From the NCBI RefSeq assembly GCF_014648435.1, contig NZ_BMRC01000050.1:1-51129 (forward strand): a stretch of 51,129 bases of DNA, given 5' to 3'. Both the position numbers and the translations under genes were made by a program. The stretch comes from Nonomuraea spiralis (GTDB lineage Bacteria; Actinomycetota; Actinomycetes; Streptosporangiales; Streptosporangiaceae). Below the pieces are notes generated by a model, which was not told the DNA's origin, made no database searches, and saw only the letters and a list, made by a program, of their open reading frames with translations. Shown here piece after piece: positions 43,925-51,129 of this stretch; the first letter of the stretch is position 1, and every line of letters begins with the position of its first letter.

Positions 43925-45508
43925 ATGACCCTGCTGACCTACACCGTCCTCACCGACCCGGCGCCCCTGGAAGCGTCAGCGGCCGGACAGCAGCCCAAGT
44001 CCACGGGAACGGTGTACCTGGTCATCACCAACAGCGGGCAGCAGCAGGTGAACTGGTCCACGATCAAGGTGGACGTGCCCGTCGGCAACGGCGCCGGCGA
44101 CCTCACCCCCGCCTCGGACCTCAACAAGATCAAGCCCAAGGGCGAGCACCGCACAGGACCGGGCACCCCGCCGGGCACGCCGCCAGGCACCCGGACGCCG
44201 GTGCCCCTTCAGCGGGTCCAGGGCTCCAACAGCTTCCAGGCCACCGCCCCGGTCGGCAAAAGGGCCTTCGCCCCCGGCGACTCCATGGTGCTGACGCTGG
44301 AGAACGTCACCGTCGCCCCCACCGCCGGGCCGGTCGTGCTGACGGTGACCGAGAACGGCGGATCCAAGAGCGCCAAGAAGGTCGACCGCTTCGCGGCGGT
44401 GGCGCTGGCGAAGACCGCTGCGAAAGAGCTCCCGCCGCACAGCTTCCATCCGAACAACGCCATGGTGGATGCCGGCACCAACGTAACGCTGAACTGGCAG
44501 GGCTCCGCCGGCTTCAGCTACCAGATCATGTACCCGGGCGCGCCGCAGCCCGTCCCCGTCTCCGGAGGCAGCTGGTCACCGCCCGCCCCGAAGCGGGCCA
44601 CCACCTACATCCTCATCGCCACCGACCCCGCCACGCAGCAGCAGCACTTCCTCACCACGACCGTTCACGTGCGCAACCCCGAACTCGACACCCTCACCGC
44701 CACCACCGAGATCAAGACACCCCGGGTCCAGGGGACCACGACCAACTGGGGCCTCACCATCAACGGCACAGGGGCGGCGATCTCCGACACCTCCGGCGTG
44801 AAGGGGACGTTGACGGCCGGCGATGCCACCCTCAGCGGCGTGGCCACCGAGTATGTGAAGGGGCTCAACGCCGGCGAGGGAGACATCACCTTCGCTTCGG
44901 GCGGGGTGAAAGTCTGGAGCACACGCGGCTCCAACGACCTAGGCACCCTGTACGCCGACGGCATGCAGGCCAGATATGTGGAGGGGCCCAATACCGGCGA
45001 GGGAGTCATCACCTTCCCCCAGGGCGGGGTGAAAGTCTGGAGCGCAGGCGGCTCCAGCGACCTGGGCACCCTGTACGTCAGCGGCATCAGAACCGACTAC
45101 GTGAGCGGACCCAACGACGGCGACGGAGACATCAGGTTCCTCACAGGCGGAATGAAACTCTGGAGCGCACTCGGCTCCAACGACCCGGGCACCCTGTACG
45201 CCCGCAACGTTAACGGAGCGGCCTCAGGACGGAGCACCCCACGGTATGGCTGGAGGCCGACAGGAGGGAACTACTACGACATCACCGTCGACACCTCCGC
45301 GGCCGGGTTCACCAGCTGCCCCATTTACCTCATCGCTCTCGGAGGTGACTTCTACGGCGAGCATGACCTCCGTACCACTGCCATCTACAACGCCACTGCC
45401 ACCGGCTTCAGTGTTGTCCTCAGATGGCGCGACGGCGTGCCCATGACGCTCGACGAGGCCGAGCGGCTCGGCTGGCACATCGACTGGGTCGGCCACGTCT
45501 CTTCCTGA
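43925..45508 (+). CDS. Repeat protein with three 41-residue units and lectin-like end
   Basis: 527 residues, no signal peptide. N-terminal beta domains (GTVYLVITNSGQQQVNWSTI; VDAGTNVTLNWQGSAGFSYQ) precede a hinge with TATTEIKTPRVQG. Three units follow with exact 41-residue period (44843 to about 45215), pattern YVxGxNxGxGxIxFxxGGxK then WSxxGSxDxGTLY. The C-terminal domain (FTSCPIYLIALGG to WHIDWVGHVSS) resembles H-type-lectin or phage-fibre tips. Function unknown; a cytoplasmic or particle-borne binding protein is plausible. ATG 43925 is preferred because AAAAGGA adjoins an earlier ATG. Confidence 0.75.
   Translation: MTLLTYTVLTDPAPLEASAAGQQPKSTGTVYLVITNSGQQQVNWSTIKVDVPVGNGAGDLTPASDLNKIKPKGEHRTGPGTPPGTPPGTRTPVPLQRVQGSNSFQATAPVGKRAFAPGDSMVLTLENVTVAPTAGPVVLTVTENGGSKSAKKVDRFAAVALAKTAAKELPPHSFHPNNAMVDAGTNVTLNWQGSAGFSYQIMYPGAPQPVPVSGGSWSPPAPKRATTYILIATDPATQQQHFLTTTVHVRNPELDTLTATTEIKTPRVQGTTTNWGLTINGTGAAISDTSGVKGTLTAGDATLSGVATEYVKGLNAGEGDITFASGGVKVWSTRGSNDLGTLYADGMQARYVEGPNTGEGVITFPQGGVKVWSAGGSSDLGTLYVSGIRTDYVSGPNDGDGDIRFLTGGMKLWSALGSNDPGTLYARNVNGAASGRSTPRYGWRPTGGNYYDITVDTSAAGFTSCPIYLIALGGDFYGEHDLRTTAIYNATATGFSVVLRWRDGVPMTLDEAERLGWHIDWVGHVSS
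44843..45215 (+). repeat. Three 123-bp tandem coding repeats
   Basis: Conserved Tyr codons at 44852, 44975 and 45098 mark an exact 123-nt period. Blocks such as GGGGTGAAAGTCTGGAGC are identical between units one and two. Confidence 0.85.
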
Positions 45509-45749
45509 CCTCGCCACCGCCCGGGCGAACAACCCCTGCACACGACATGAGCCCGGAGGATACTCCCGGCCCATGTCGTCGTGGAGGTGATGCGGGTAAG
45601 ACGCGTTGATCACCAGTGCCCTCCATCGTCATCTTGGGTGGTTGACGCCTTCTCACAGGTCAGGGAGATGTGATCTTGTCAGGCACGTAAGGCAAGTAGG
45701 CTGCTTGTCGCCTTGAGGCACCGGCCATCCGGCCCTCGACGCTTTCCTC
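45509..45749. other. No recognisable gene
   Basis: Only short low-information frames lie between the repeat protein and the integrase scrap. Confidence 0.4.
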
Positions 45750-45865
45750 GCCACGGCCCCACCGCCACTCCCAACATGCACCGCGCCTACGCCTCAGCCA
45801 TCGACCGCACCATCGCCCTGCTCGGCCGAGACAGGGCGCTCGCCGACCTCGCCGACGCCAGGCGA
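45750..45865 (+). pseudogene. Integrase N-terminal scrap
   Basis: Reads NMHRAYASAIDRTIALLGRD then RALADLAD, like the SAM-like N-terminal domain of tyrosine integrases. The catalytic part is missing. Confidence 0.45.
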
Positions 45866-46099
45866 CCCTGGCCAGACACTTCGACAGTCAGATCAGGGCG
45901 GGGCCCACCACCGCGGATGGGCGCCGTGCTTGATTCCCGGCCCGGACCGTGAGAGCAAGGCCAGGCTCACGCCCTGTCAGCGCGCCAAGGTGCGGGCGAC
46001 GCCGCGTGCGCTCTGCTGGGCGGGGATTCGTCAGCAGCGGCCGATCTGTGGGGCTGACCGGCGCCGAGCGGCTGGAGAGGCTGTGCCGGGCTGGGTGGG

Positions 46100-46440
46100 C
46101 TAGGTGAGGTTCAGGCCGCCGTCGATGGCCGGCACCTGGCCGGTCAGCCAGGTCGTGGCGGGGTCGGCCAGGCGCAGGATCCAGGTGGCGACCTCTTCGG
46201 GTTCGCCGCGGCGGCCGAGCGGGATGCGGGCGGCCTCCTCGCGCTTGATCTGCTGGACGACGGTCTCGGGCAGGCCGGCGCCGGTCTGAGCCTGGCTCTC
46301 GGTGGGGCCGGGGGGCCAGGGCGTTGGCGCGGATGCCGTCGCCGGCCAGTTCCAGCGCCCAGCTGCGGGTGAGATGTTCGAGGACGGCCTTGGATGCGGC
46401 GTAGTGGGCGGCGCCGGGCAGCGGCAAGAACCCGCCCGGC
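46100..46440 (-). pseudogene. SDR C-terminal remnant with frameshift
   Basis: Minus strand: AHYAASKAVLEHLTRSWALE (YxxxK box) and GIRANALAP in one frame; the rest continues in another: GLPETVVQQIKREEAARIPL, RRGEPEEVATWILRLADP, GQVPAIDGGLNLT. The nucleotide-binding half is gone. Confidence 0.75.
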
Positions 46441-46475
46441 CCGCGCTGCGCGAATGCCCTCCTCGTCCCGATCGC

Positions 46476-46601
46476 TTCAATGGCGACATGGTCAAGCGCA
46501 GGCACAGTGCCAACGACGGGGTGCCGCCTGTCACATTCGAGCGCCTGATGATCAAGAAGCGGCAGGCATCAACGGTCCTGCTGAGGGCCGCTGTGGCATA
46601 G
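46476..46601 (+). pseudogene. IS3-type OrfB tail scrap
   Basis: FNGDMVKRRHSANDGVPPVT then FERLMIKKRQAS resembles the RRHS..SP..FE tail of IS3 transposases. Confidence 0.35.
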
Positions 46602-46771
46602 GACCGTCTCCACGGCTTGAGGGATTGACAGTTACGCGGAAGTCAGCCATATCGAGAACTGTCCCGGTGATCCCAAAAAAGTCTTGGACGAGCGGTTACT
46701 GAAATCGTTTTCTGGAAGAGCTGGAGCCGCACCTCCCCTCGTCACCCCGCTCCGGCACCGGAAGGAGAACC

Positions 46772-47686
46772 ATGAGGTCGTTGCACATCCTGGCCGCGGT
46801 CACCGTGACGCTGGCCCTGACGACGAGTCCGGCAGCGGCTCAGTCGCCGCCGCCCGGCCGAGACAAGCCGGTCACCATCGTCTCCGATCAGGCGGGCGAA
46901 ACCTTCACCGAGTCCGTCAGCGCGGCGGATGCCATCGGAGTCCGGACCATCACCTGGACCTCGAACACCGGCGCGAAGCTCAGGCTTCAGGGAGTGCTGC
47001 CCGGCAGCACCGTCCGGGTCGTCCACGCGGCGTCTCAGGTCCCCGGTGTGAACCCTTCCGCGCAGCTCGCCGGCGGCCGAGCGGTCGGCCTGTCCATCAC
47101 CGGCCCGAACCTCAGCAAGTCCGAACTGCTGAAGTACGCCGGTTCCGTCCCCGATCCGGCGACCAGCGGAACCGCCGCCGCCCTGAGCACCCCGGTGGAC
47201 CGGAACCCGGACTGGGCCCTGGTCGCCGACTACTGGTTCGGCAACGCCCACATCTACGGCTGGTACGGCTACTGGCTGGTCCACAACGACGGAGCCGGGA
47301 ACTGGGGAGTCCTCGGCCAGATCTGGCACAGCGCCAACGACCTGGCGAAGGGCACGGAGATCAAGCAGACCTGGCAGTGGACCTATGTCCCGCCCGGCAA
47401 CGCGATCGTCGACCAAGACCCCAAGTGGACGCAGTTCTTCGAGCCCTGCCGGCAGCAGCCCATCTCCGTCAGCTTCCTCGGCTTCTCGATCGGAGGCAGC
47501 ATCTACAACTGCCGGGGCCAGGTCGACCCCTGGGCTTGGGCCAACAGCACCGACACCGGCGTCGGGGTGAGCTGGAAGGGCAAGAGCGGCTACACGACCA
47601 TCGGCGGCGCGACCGACTTCGCCATCTACAGCCCCTCGACCGCGGCCTGGAATGTCTCGGGCTGGATCAAGCTGATCGATGACTGA
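46772..47686 (+). CDS. Secreted protein of unknown function
   Basis: 304 residues. Sec signal LHILAAVTVTLALTTSPAAA with cleavage near AQS. The mature protein is beta-rich and aromatic (YWFGNAHIYGWYGYWLVHND; GQIWHSANDLAKGTEIKQTW) with two Cys (EPCRQQ, YNCRGQ) that could pair. GAAGGAG precedes the ATG. No family recognised. Converges on lysR with 10 bp between stops. Confidence 0.75.
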   Translation: MRSLHILAAVTVTLALTTSPAAAQSPPPGRDKPVTIVSDQAGETFTESVSAADAIGVRTITWTSNTGAKLRLQGVLPGSTVRVVHAASQVPGVNPSAQLAGGRAVGLSITGPNLSKSELLKYAGSVPDPATSGTAAALSTPVDRNPDWALVADYWFGNAHIYGWYGYWLVHNDGAGNWGVLGQIWHSANDLAKGTEIKQTWQWTYVPPGNAIVDQDPKWTQFFEPCRQQPISVSFLGFSIGGSIYNCRGQVDPWAWANSTDTGVGVSWKGKSGYTTIGGATDFAIYSPSTAAWNVSGWIKLIDD

Positions 47687-47696
47687 CCGGTAACCG

Positions 47697-48563
47697 TCAG
47701 GCGGACTCGGAGTTCTGGGCCCAGGCGAGGCTCGCGGCGATGTAGCCGGTCACCAGGGGCGAGTGATCGGTGCTTCGCCTGGCCAGGACGAGGTGGGTCG
47801 AGGGATGATCGGCCAGCGGGACGTAGCGCACGCCCGGGACGGGATTCGTCCGGGTCGTCCGCTCGGGAACGAAGATCGCGGCCTGCTGCCAAAGGACCGC
47901 GTGTAACCCCTCGCCGAGTGATCGCACCACCGGACCGTCGCCCGGAATCTGCCAGAACTTCACCCAGGTGGGGTCCGCCTCGCTGGGCAGCCGGACGGTC
48001 CGGTGGCCGTACAGCTCGACGCAGGCGAGTGAGAGCCGGTCGGCCAGCGGGTCGTCCATGGGCAGCGCCACGTATATCGGCTCCGCCCGGACCGCGTGAA
48101 CCGCCAGCCCGGTCTCGTCGAACGGCGTGAACGTGATCGCCACATCGACCTCGCCGCGCCTGAGCCCGATCGTGGGATCGGCCACGTTGCCCTGGCGAAG
48201 CTGGACCCGCGAGGCCGGATACCGCTGGGTGAAGCTCCGGGCAGCCTCGGCCGACAAGGCCGACTCGGCCGGGCCCAGCACACCGATCCGCAGTACCGGC
48301 TCACCGTTCGCCTGCCGTACTCGCTCGACCGCGCCCGCGGCGGCGGCGAGCAGTTCCCGGGCCTCCCTGAGCAGCACCTCGCCGGCCATAGTGAGGATCA
48401 TCCCGCGCGCGGTGCGGACGAACAGCGCGCATCCCAGCTCCGCCTCCAGTTCGCGAATGCGCTGACTCAGCGGCGGCTGGGAGATGAGCAGGCGACGGGC
48501 GGCGCGTCCCACGCTGCCCTCTTCCGCGACGACCACAAAGTACTGCAATCGGCGTAAGTCCAC
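47697..48563 (-). CDS. LysR-family transcriptional regulator
   Basis: 288 residues from GTG. Winged HTH: DLRRLQYFVVVAEEGSVGRA, ARRLLISQPPLSQRIRELEA, ELGCALFVRTARGM. The periplasmic-binding-like effector domain follows (LRIGVLGPAESALSAEAARS; VDVAITFTPFDETGLAVH). It diverges from the small secreted gene at 48612, its most likely target along with itself. Confidence 0.92.
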   Translation of the reverse strand: MDLRRLQYFVVVAEEGSVGRAARRLLISQPPLSQRIRELEAELGCALFVRTARGMILTMAGEVLLREARELLAAAAGAVERVRQANGEPVLRIGVLGPAESALSAEAARSFTQRYPASRVQLRQGNVADPTIGLRRGEVDVAITFTPFDETGLAVHAVRAEPIYVALPMDDPLADRLSLACVELYGHRTVRLPSEADPTWVKFWQIPGDGPVVRSLGEGLHAVLWQQAAIFVPERTTRTNPVPGVRYVPLADHPSTHLVLARRSTDHSPLVTGYIAASLAWAQNSESA

Positions 48564-48611
48564 ACGCGCGACGGTATATCGGAATCTTGACTATGGATCT
48601 ACCGAAGGGGC

Positions 48612-48952
48612 ATGAACTTGAGTGGGAGAGAATGGCGGGCACGAAGCTACGTAATCGTCCTGCCAGCCGTCCTCCTCGGGCTGGTGATGCCGGTCGCGCC
48701 GGCGCGGGCCACGGCCACGACGAAGGTCTTCGGGTTCCTCCGCGCCTCGGCGGCGAACTCTCCTTCGCCAAGGGCAAGATCTGGCCACACCCCGAGTTCG
48801 AGGCATGGCAGTGGAAGCGGACCGGCGCCTGGCACGCCTACGCCGTGGCCGCCGGCGTCAAGCTGTACGTCAACATCCTGGCCGGCCAGGCCCAGCCCAA
48901 GCAGGTCACCTACACCTGTCTCGATCGTCCAGTCTCGCCCTGCTTAACATAA
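48612..48952 (+). pseudogene. Small secreted protein gene broken by a frameshift
   Basis: The first frame gives a good Sec signal (YVIVLPAVLLGLVMPVAPAR) to about 48755. The sensible mature sequence continues in another frame: LGGELSFAKGKIWPHPEFEA, WHAYAVAAGVKLYVNILAGQ, ending PCLT at 48952. A single indel would unite them. Unknown family; divergent from lysR. Confidence 0.5.
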
Positions 48953-49117
48953 GAAAGACTCGTTCATCCCATATCTCACAGCGGTCTGGCGGAGAGGGAA
49001 TTCGCGATCTCCGTGGGGCAGGACCGGCGCTCAGCCTTGCGCAGCGGCACGTGCTTACCCGGCGTGACAAAGTTGATCTGAAGCAGGTCTATATCGGTAC
49101 CGAGTTGACTCATCACC

Positions 49118-50350
49118 ATGCTCTTGCGTGAAATCGTGGCCACGGCCATCGCCCTGCCCCTTCTGTGGCCGAGCACGGCCGGTGCGCACGCCGTGCGGCA
49201 GGCGCCGCTCGGCGCCGTGTTCAACAACCCCAACACGGCGGACAAGACCAAGATCGTAAATCAGTTGATCGTGTTGATCGACGGCGCGGAGACGGGCTCG
49301 GACATCCGGATGACGGTGTTCGAGTTCACCGATCCCGATGTACTCGCCGCCCTGAAGGCCGCGCATGCCAGGGGCGTCAACGTCAAGGTTCTGGCCGACG
49401 GCGGCGCCAAGGACAGCGCTCAATTCAAGGATCTCGCCGCGGCGCTTGGCGGTGAGATCGGCAAGTCGTCTTGGGCGACCCACTGCCGGCACGACACCAA
49501 TTCCTCGACCGCCTGCATCGGCAACGTCCCTGGCGACGACGGTTCGAAGATGCACAACAAGTTCTACCTGTTCTCCAACACCCTCGGCAGCTCCAACGTC
49601 GTCATGCAGTCGAGCGCCAACCTCAAGCAAGGCGGCTCCGGGACGGGCCAGTGGAACAGCTCGTACACCCTCTCCGACACGGCCGTCTACGACGCCTACC
49701 TGGCCTACTTCGACGACATGGTGCAGATGAAGCTGATCCCCGACTACTACGAGACGCATCCACCAGTCGAGACGCCGATCATGAAGGTCTATCACTCGCC
49801 CCGCAAGGACGGCGACACCATGTACAACATCCTCGGCCACGTGAAATGCGAGGGGAACACGGAGGGCGGCACCACCGGCGACCATCGCACGATCATCAGG
49901 GTCTCCACCTGGCACATCGCCCAGGAGGCCGTGGCGAGGCGGCTGTGGGACCTGGACCAGCAGGGCTGCTACGTCGACATCGTGTACCGGCACGCCGGCA
50001 CGGCCGCCCTGCAAGCACTGCTGAAGCCGCCGAACGGCTATCACGGTCCGGAAATCCGGACGTTCAGGGACGCCCCTGGAACACACCAAAAGGACCTCTT
50101 GATCGACGGCACGTACAACGGCAAGATCAACCAGCAGGTTGTCTTCACCGGCAGCATGAATCTCAATTCATCATCGCTCCGTGAGAACGACGAGACCATG
50201 CTGCGGATCACGGACCCCGAGGTCCATCGCGTCTTCAAATACAACTTCTGGGAGGTCCAGAAGGCCGCCGACGTCGAGGTCCAGACCAGCAAGGGGCTGG
50301 CCAGGAGTCTGCCTCCCACGGTCGAGTCCCCCGACGAACGAGCAGAGTGA
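49118..50350 (+). CDS. Secreted phospholipase-D-like protein
   Basis: 410 residues. Sec signal (IVATAIALPLLWPSTAGAHA). Two PLD half-domains: HNK in SKMHNKFYLFSNTLGSSNVV with downstream QSSANL, and HQK in THQKDLLIDGTYNG with GSMNLNSSSLRENDE. The second is a full HxKx4D; in the first, Ser replaces the Asp (HNKFYLFS). Family members cleave phosphodiester bonds of phospholipids or nucleic acids through a His-linked intermediate. Target unknown. Confidence 0.9.
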   Translation: MLLREIVATAIALPLLWPSTAGAHAVRQAPLGAVFNNPNTADKTKIVNQLIVLIDGAETGSDIRMTVFEFTDPDVLAALKAAHARGVNVKVLADGGAKDSAQFKDLAAALGGEIGKSSWATHCRHDTNSSTACIGNVPGDDGSKMHNKFYLFSNTLGSSNVVMQSSANLKQGGSGTGQWNSSYTLSDTAVYDAYLAYFDDMVQMKLIPDYYETHPPVETPIMKVYHSPRKDGDTMYNILGHVKCEGNTEGGTTGDHRTIIRVSTWHIAQEAVARRLWDLDQQGCYVDIVYRHAGTAALQALLKPPNGYHGPEIRTFRDAPGTHQKDLLIDGTYNGKINQQVVFTGSMNLNSSSLRENDETMLRITDPEVHRVFKYNFWEVQKAADVEVQTSKGLARSLPPTVESPDERAE

Positions 50351-50550
50351 ACCCTGGAACGGAAAGAGGGGCACCGGCGCCGCTCATGTGTGAATCAAGA
50401 AAGGTCGCGCGCCGGGTGACCCTCCGGGGTGTGACCTGACAGCTCCGCCACCGACGCCATGCTGAACGGGAAGACGACCAAGCACCGACAGCCGCGTCCG
50501 TATTCTCGGCGTCACCCGCGAGCTCGTGGACCAGTGAGCAAATCGCATGT
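50351..50550. other. No recognisable gene
   Basis: Only short out-of-context frames lie between the PLD gene and the WD40 scraps. Confidence 0.4.
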
Positions 50551-50808
50551 CCGGCTACCCGAGGCGGCGCGTGACCCGCGTTCCGTCGCACGCCTTGGCG
50601 TGCGACGGCGGGAGCGTCGGCGGCTCCCCTGCGGCTTTCTCACCCGACGGACGCCTGTTGGCCGTGGCAGACGCAACCGACCAAATCCAGCTGTGGGATG
50701 TCACTGCCGGCCAGCCCCTCGGGCTCCCGCTCAGCGGCTTCTTCCACCCGGAAGATCTCCTTGGGGACAGCTCACTCAACTCGCTGGCCTTCGCCCCGGA
50801 TAGGCCCG
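50551..50808 (+). pseudogene. WD40-repeat scrap, forward
   Basis: Plus strand: PAAFSPDGRLLAVADATDQI, QLWDVTAGQPLGLPLSG, LNSLAFAPD. These are WD40 blades of actinobacterial WD40 proteins. There is no start, and it is joined at about 50808 to an oppositely oriented WD40 scrap. Confidence 0.7.
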
Positions 50809-51010
50809 TGGCGTCGCTCTCCGCGAGAAGCAGGTGTTCGCCTGTGGTGTCCAGGCCGAAGAACACCGTGGGGGCGCGGAAGGTCACCGGCCGCGGCCGT
50901 CCGGTCGCGGTGTCGAACAGGGCGATGGTGCGGTCCTGCCGGAGCAGAGCCAGCACTTTGCCGTCGCCGCTGAGCCCGGGCGCGGCGAAGAACCGGGTGT
51001 CCAAGGGCAT
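50806..51010 (-). pseudogene. WD40-repeat scrap, reverse
   Basis: Minus strand: FAAPGLSGDGKVLALLRQDR, TIALFDTATGRPRPVTF, TTGEHLLLAESDA. This is another WD40 blade region, facing the plus-strand scrap. It suggests inversion inside one or between two WD40 genes. Confidence 0.65.
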
Positions 51011-51028
51011 GCCGGGGAAGGTGAATGA

Positions 51029-51129
51029 AGTTGGCCCGGTTTGGTGGACACCTGACCTCTGGGGAACCCTGGTTCCCGGAAGGAGTCCACTGTGCCGAAC
51101 AACTATCCGCCGGAGTTCCGCCGGCAGAT
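51029..51129 (+). mobile_element. Left end of another IS3-family element, cut by window edge
   Basis: From about 51029 the sequence resembles an IS3 end (TTGGTGGACACCTGACCTC). A GGAAGGAG site and GTG at 51092 start MPNNYPPEFRRQ, the N-terminus of an OrfA HTH protein. It continues beyond the window. Confidence 0.65.

Noticed and set aside
44843..45215. CRISPR-like repeat array
   Set aside because: The 123-nt periodicity is protein-coding with variable bases at synonymous and surface positions, and there are no spacer/repeat units.

Overview
The window is high-GC actinomycete DNA: strongly G/C-biased third codon positions, GTG/TTG starts, SARP regulators, Tat and lipoprotein signals. The transposase and regulator types fit Streptosporangiales (Nonomuraea-like), but that placement is inference. 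Intact genes sit in islands separated by broken insertion sequences, integrase/resolvase scraps and frameshifted genes, as expected of an accessory or chromosome-arm region.

Layout. 1-1.5 kb: an IS3 element (36-bp terminal repeats, -1 frameshift signal) lies in an older integrase-like transposase fragment. 1.5-3.4 kb: a cytochrome P450 and a TetR regulator with two 16-bp palindromic operator candidates. 3.5-6.1 kb: integrase debris, a truncated unknown gene, an IS630 element with an expanded hexanucleotide repeat, and a 5'-truncated second IS630. 6.4-8.1 kb: Tat-exported PHP-domain protein. 8.2-9.2 kb: gene fragments. 9.2-11.1 kb: NarL/HPK7-type two-component pair. 11.4-12.9 kb: secreted TAP-like hydrolase. 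13.3-15.3 kb: IS5 scrap, GNAT, N-terminally truncated CYTH gene, IS3 scrap. 15.4-18.4 kb: a large SARP/NB-ARC/TPR regulator bracketed by 24-bp inverted repeats. 18.7-24.1 kb: SARP remnant preceded by three heptamer repeats, CASTOR/POLLUX-like ion channel with a membrane partner, two paralogous small lipoproteins, and a DUF4344-type metallopeptidase lipoprotein.

24.1-35.1 kb holds the most interesting locus, a RiPP gene cluster. It has a SARP-ATPase regulator, two tiny precursor peptides with different cores, a strong hairpin, then a tightly coupled set: cyclodehydratase (E1-like/YcaO fusion), SagB-type azoline dehydrogenase, LanB-type tRNA-Glu dehydratase and a SpaB_C-type protein. A P450 and a LuxR-type regulator are encoded convergently. 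The enzyme set and the core motif [S/T]-[V/I]-[F/L]-C point to a short goadsporin-like linear azole/dehydroamino-acid peptide made from two precursors, rather than a thiopeptide: only one SpaB_C protein is present and one core has a single Ser. No exporter or immunity gene is recognisable nearby.

35.2-51.1 kb is mosaic: a hydrolase C-terminal scrap, small secreted protein, TetR plus a DHFR-like reductase with palindromic operators, IS1182 scrap, SDR, resolvase scrap, secreted beta-trefoil-like protein, a MITE-like 261-bp unit next to an integrase C-terminus, a restriction-endonuclease-like protein, frameshifted and degenerate genes including an ImmA/IrrE remnant, a protein with three 41-residue repeats, an SDR remnant, secreted proteins, LysR, a phospholipase-D-like exoprotein, head-to-head WD40 scraps, and the start of another IS3 element at the right edge. 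No tRNA, rRNA or CRISPR array was seen.
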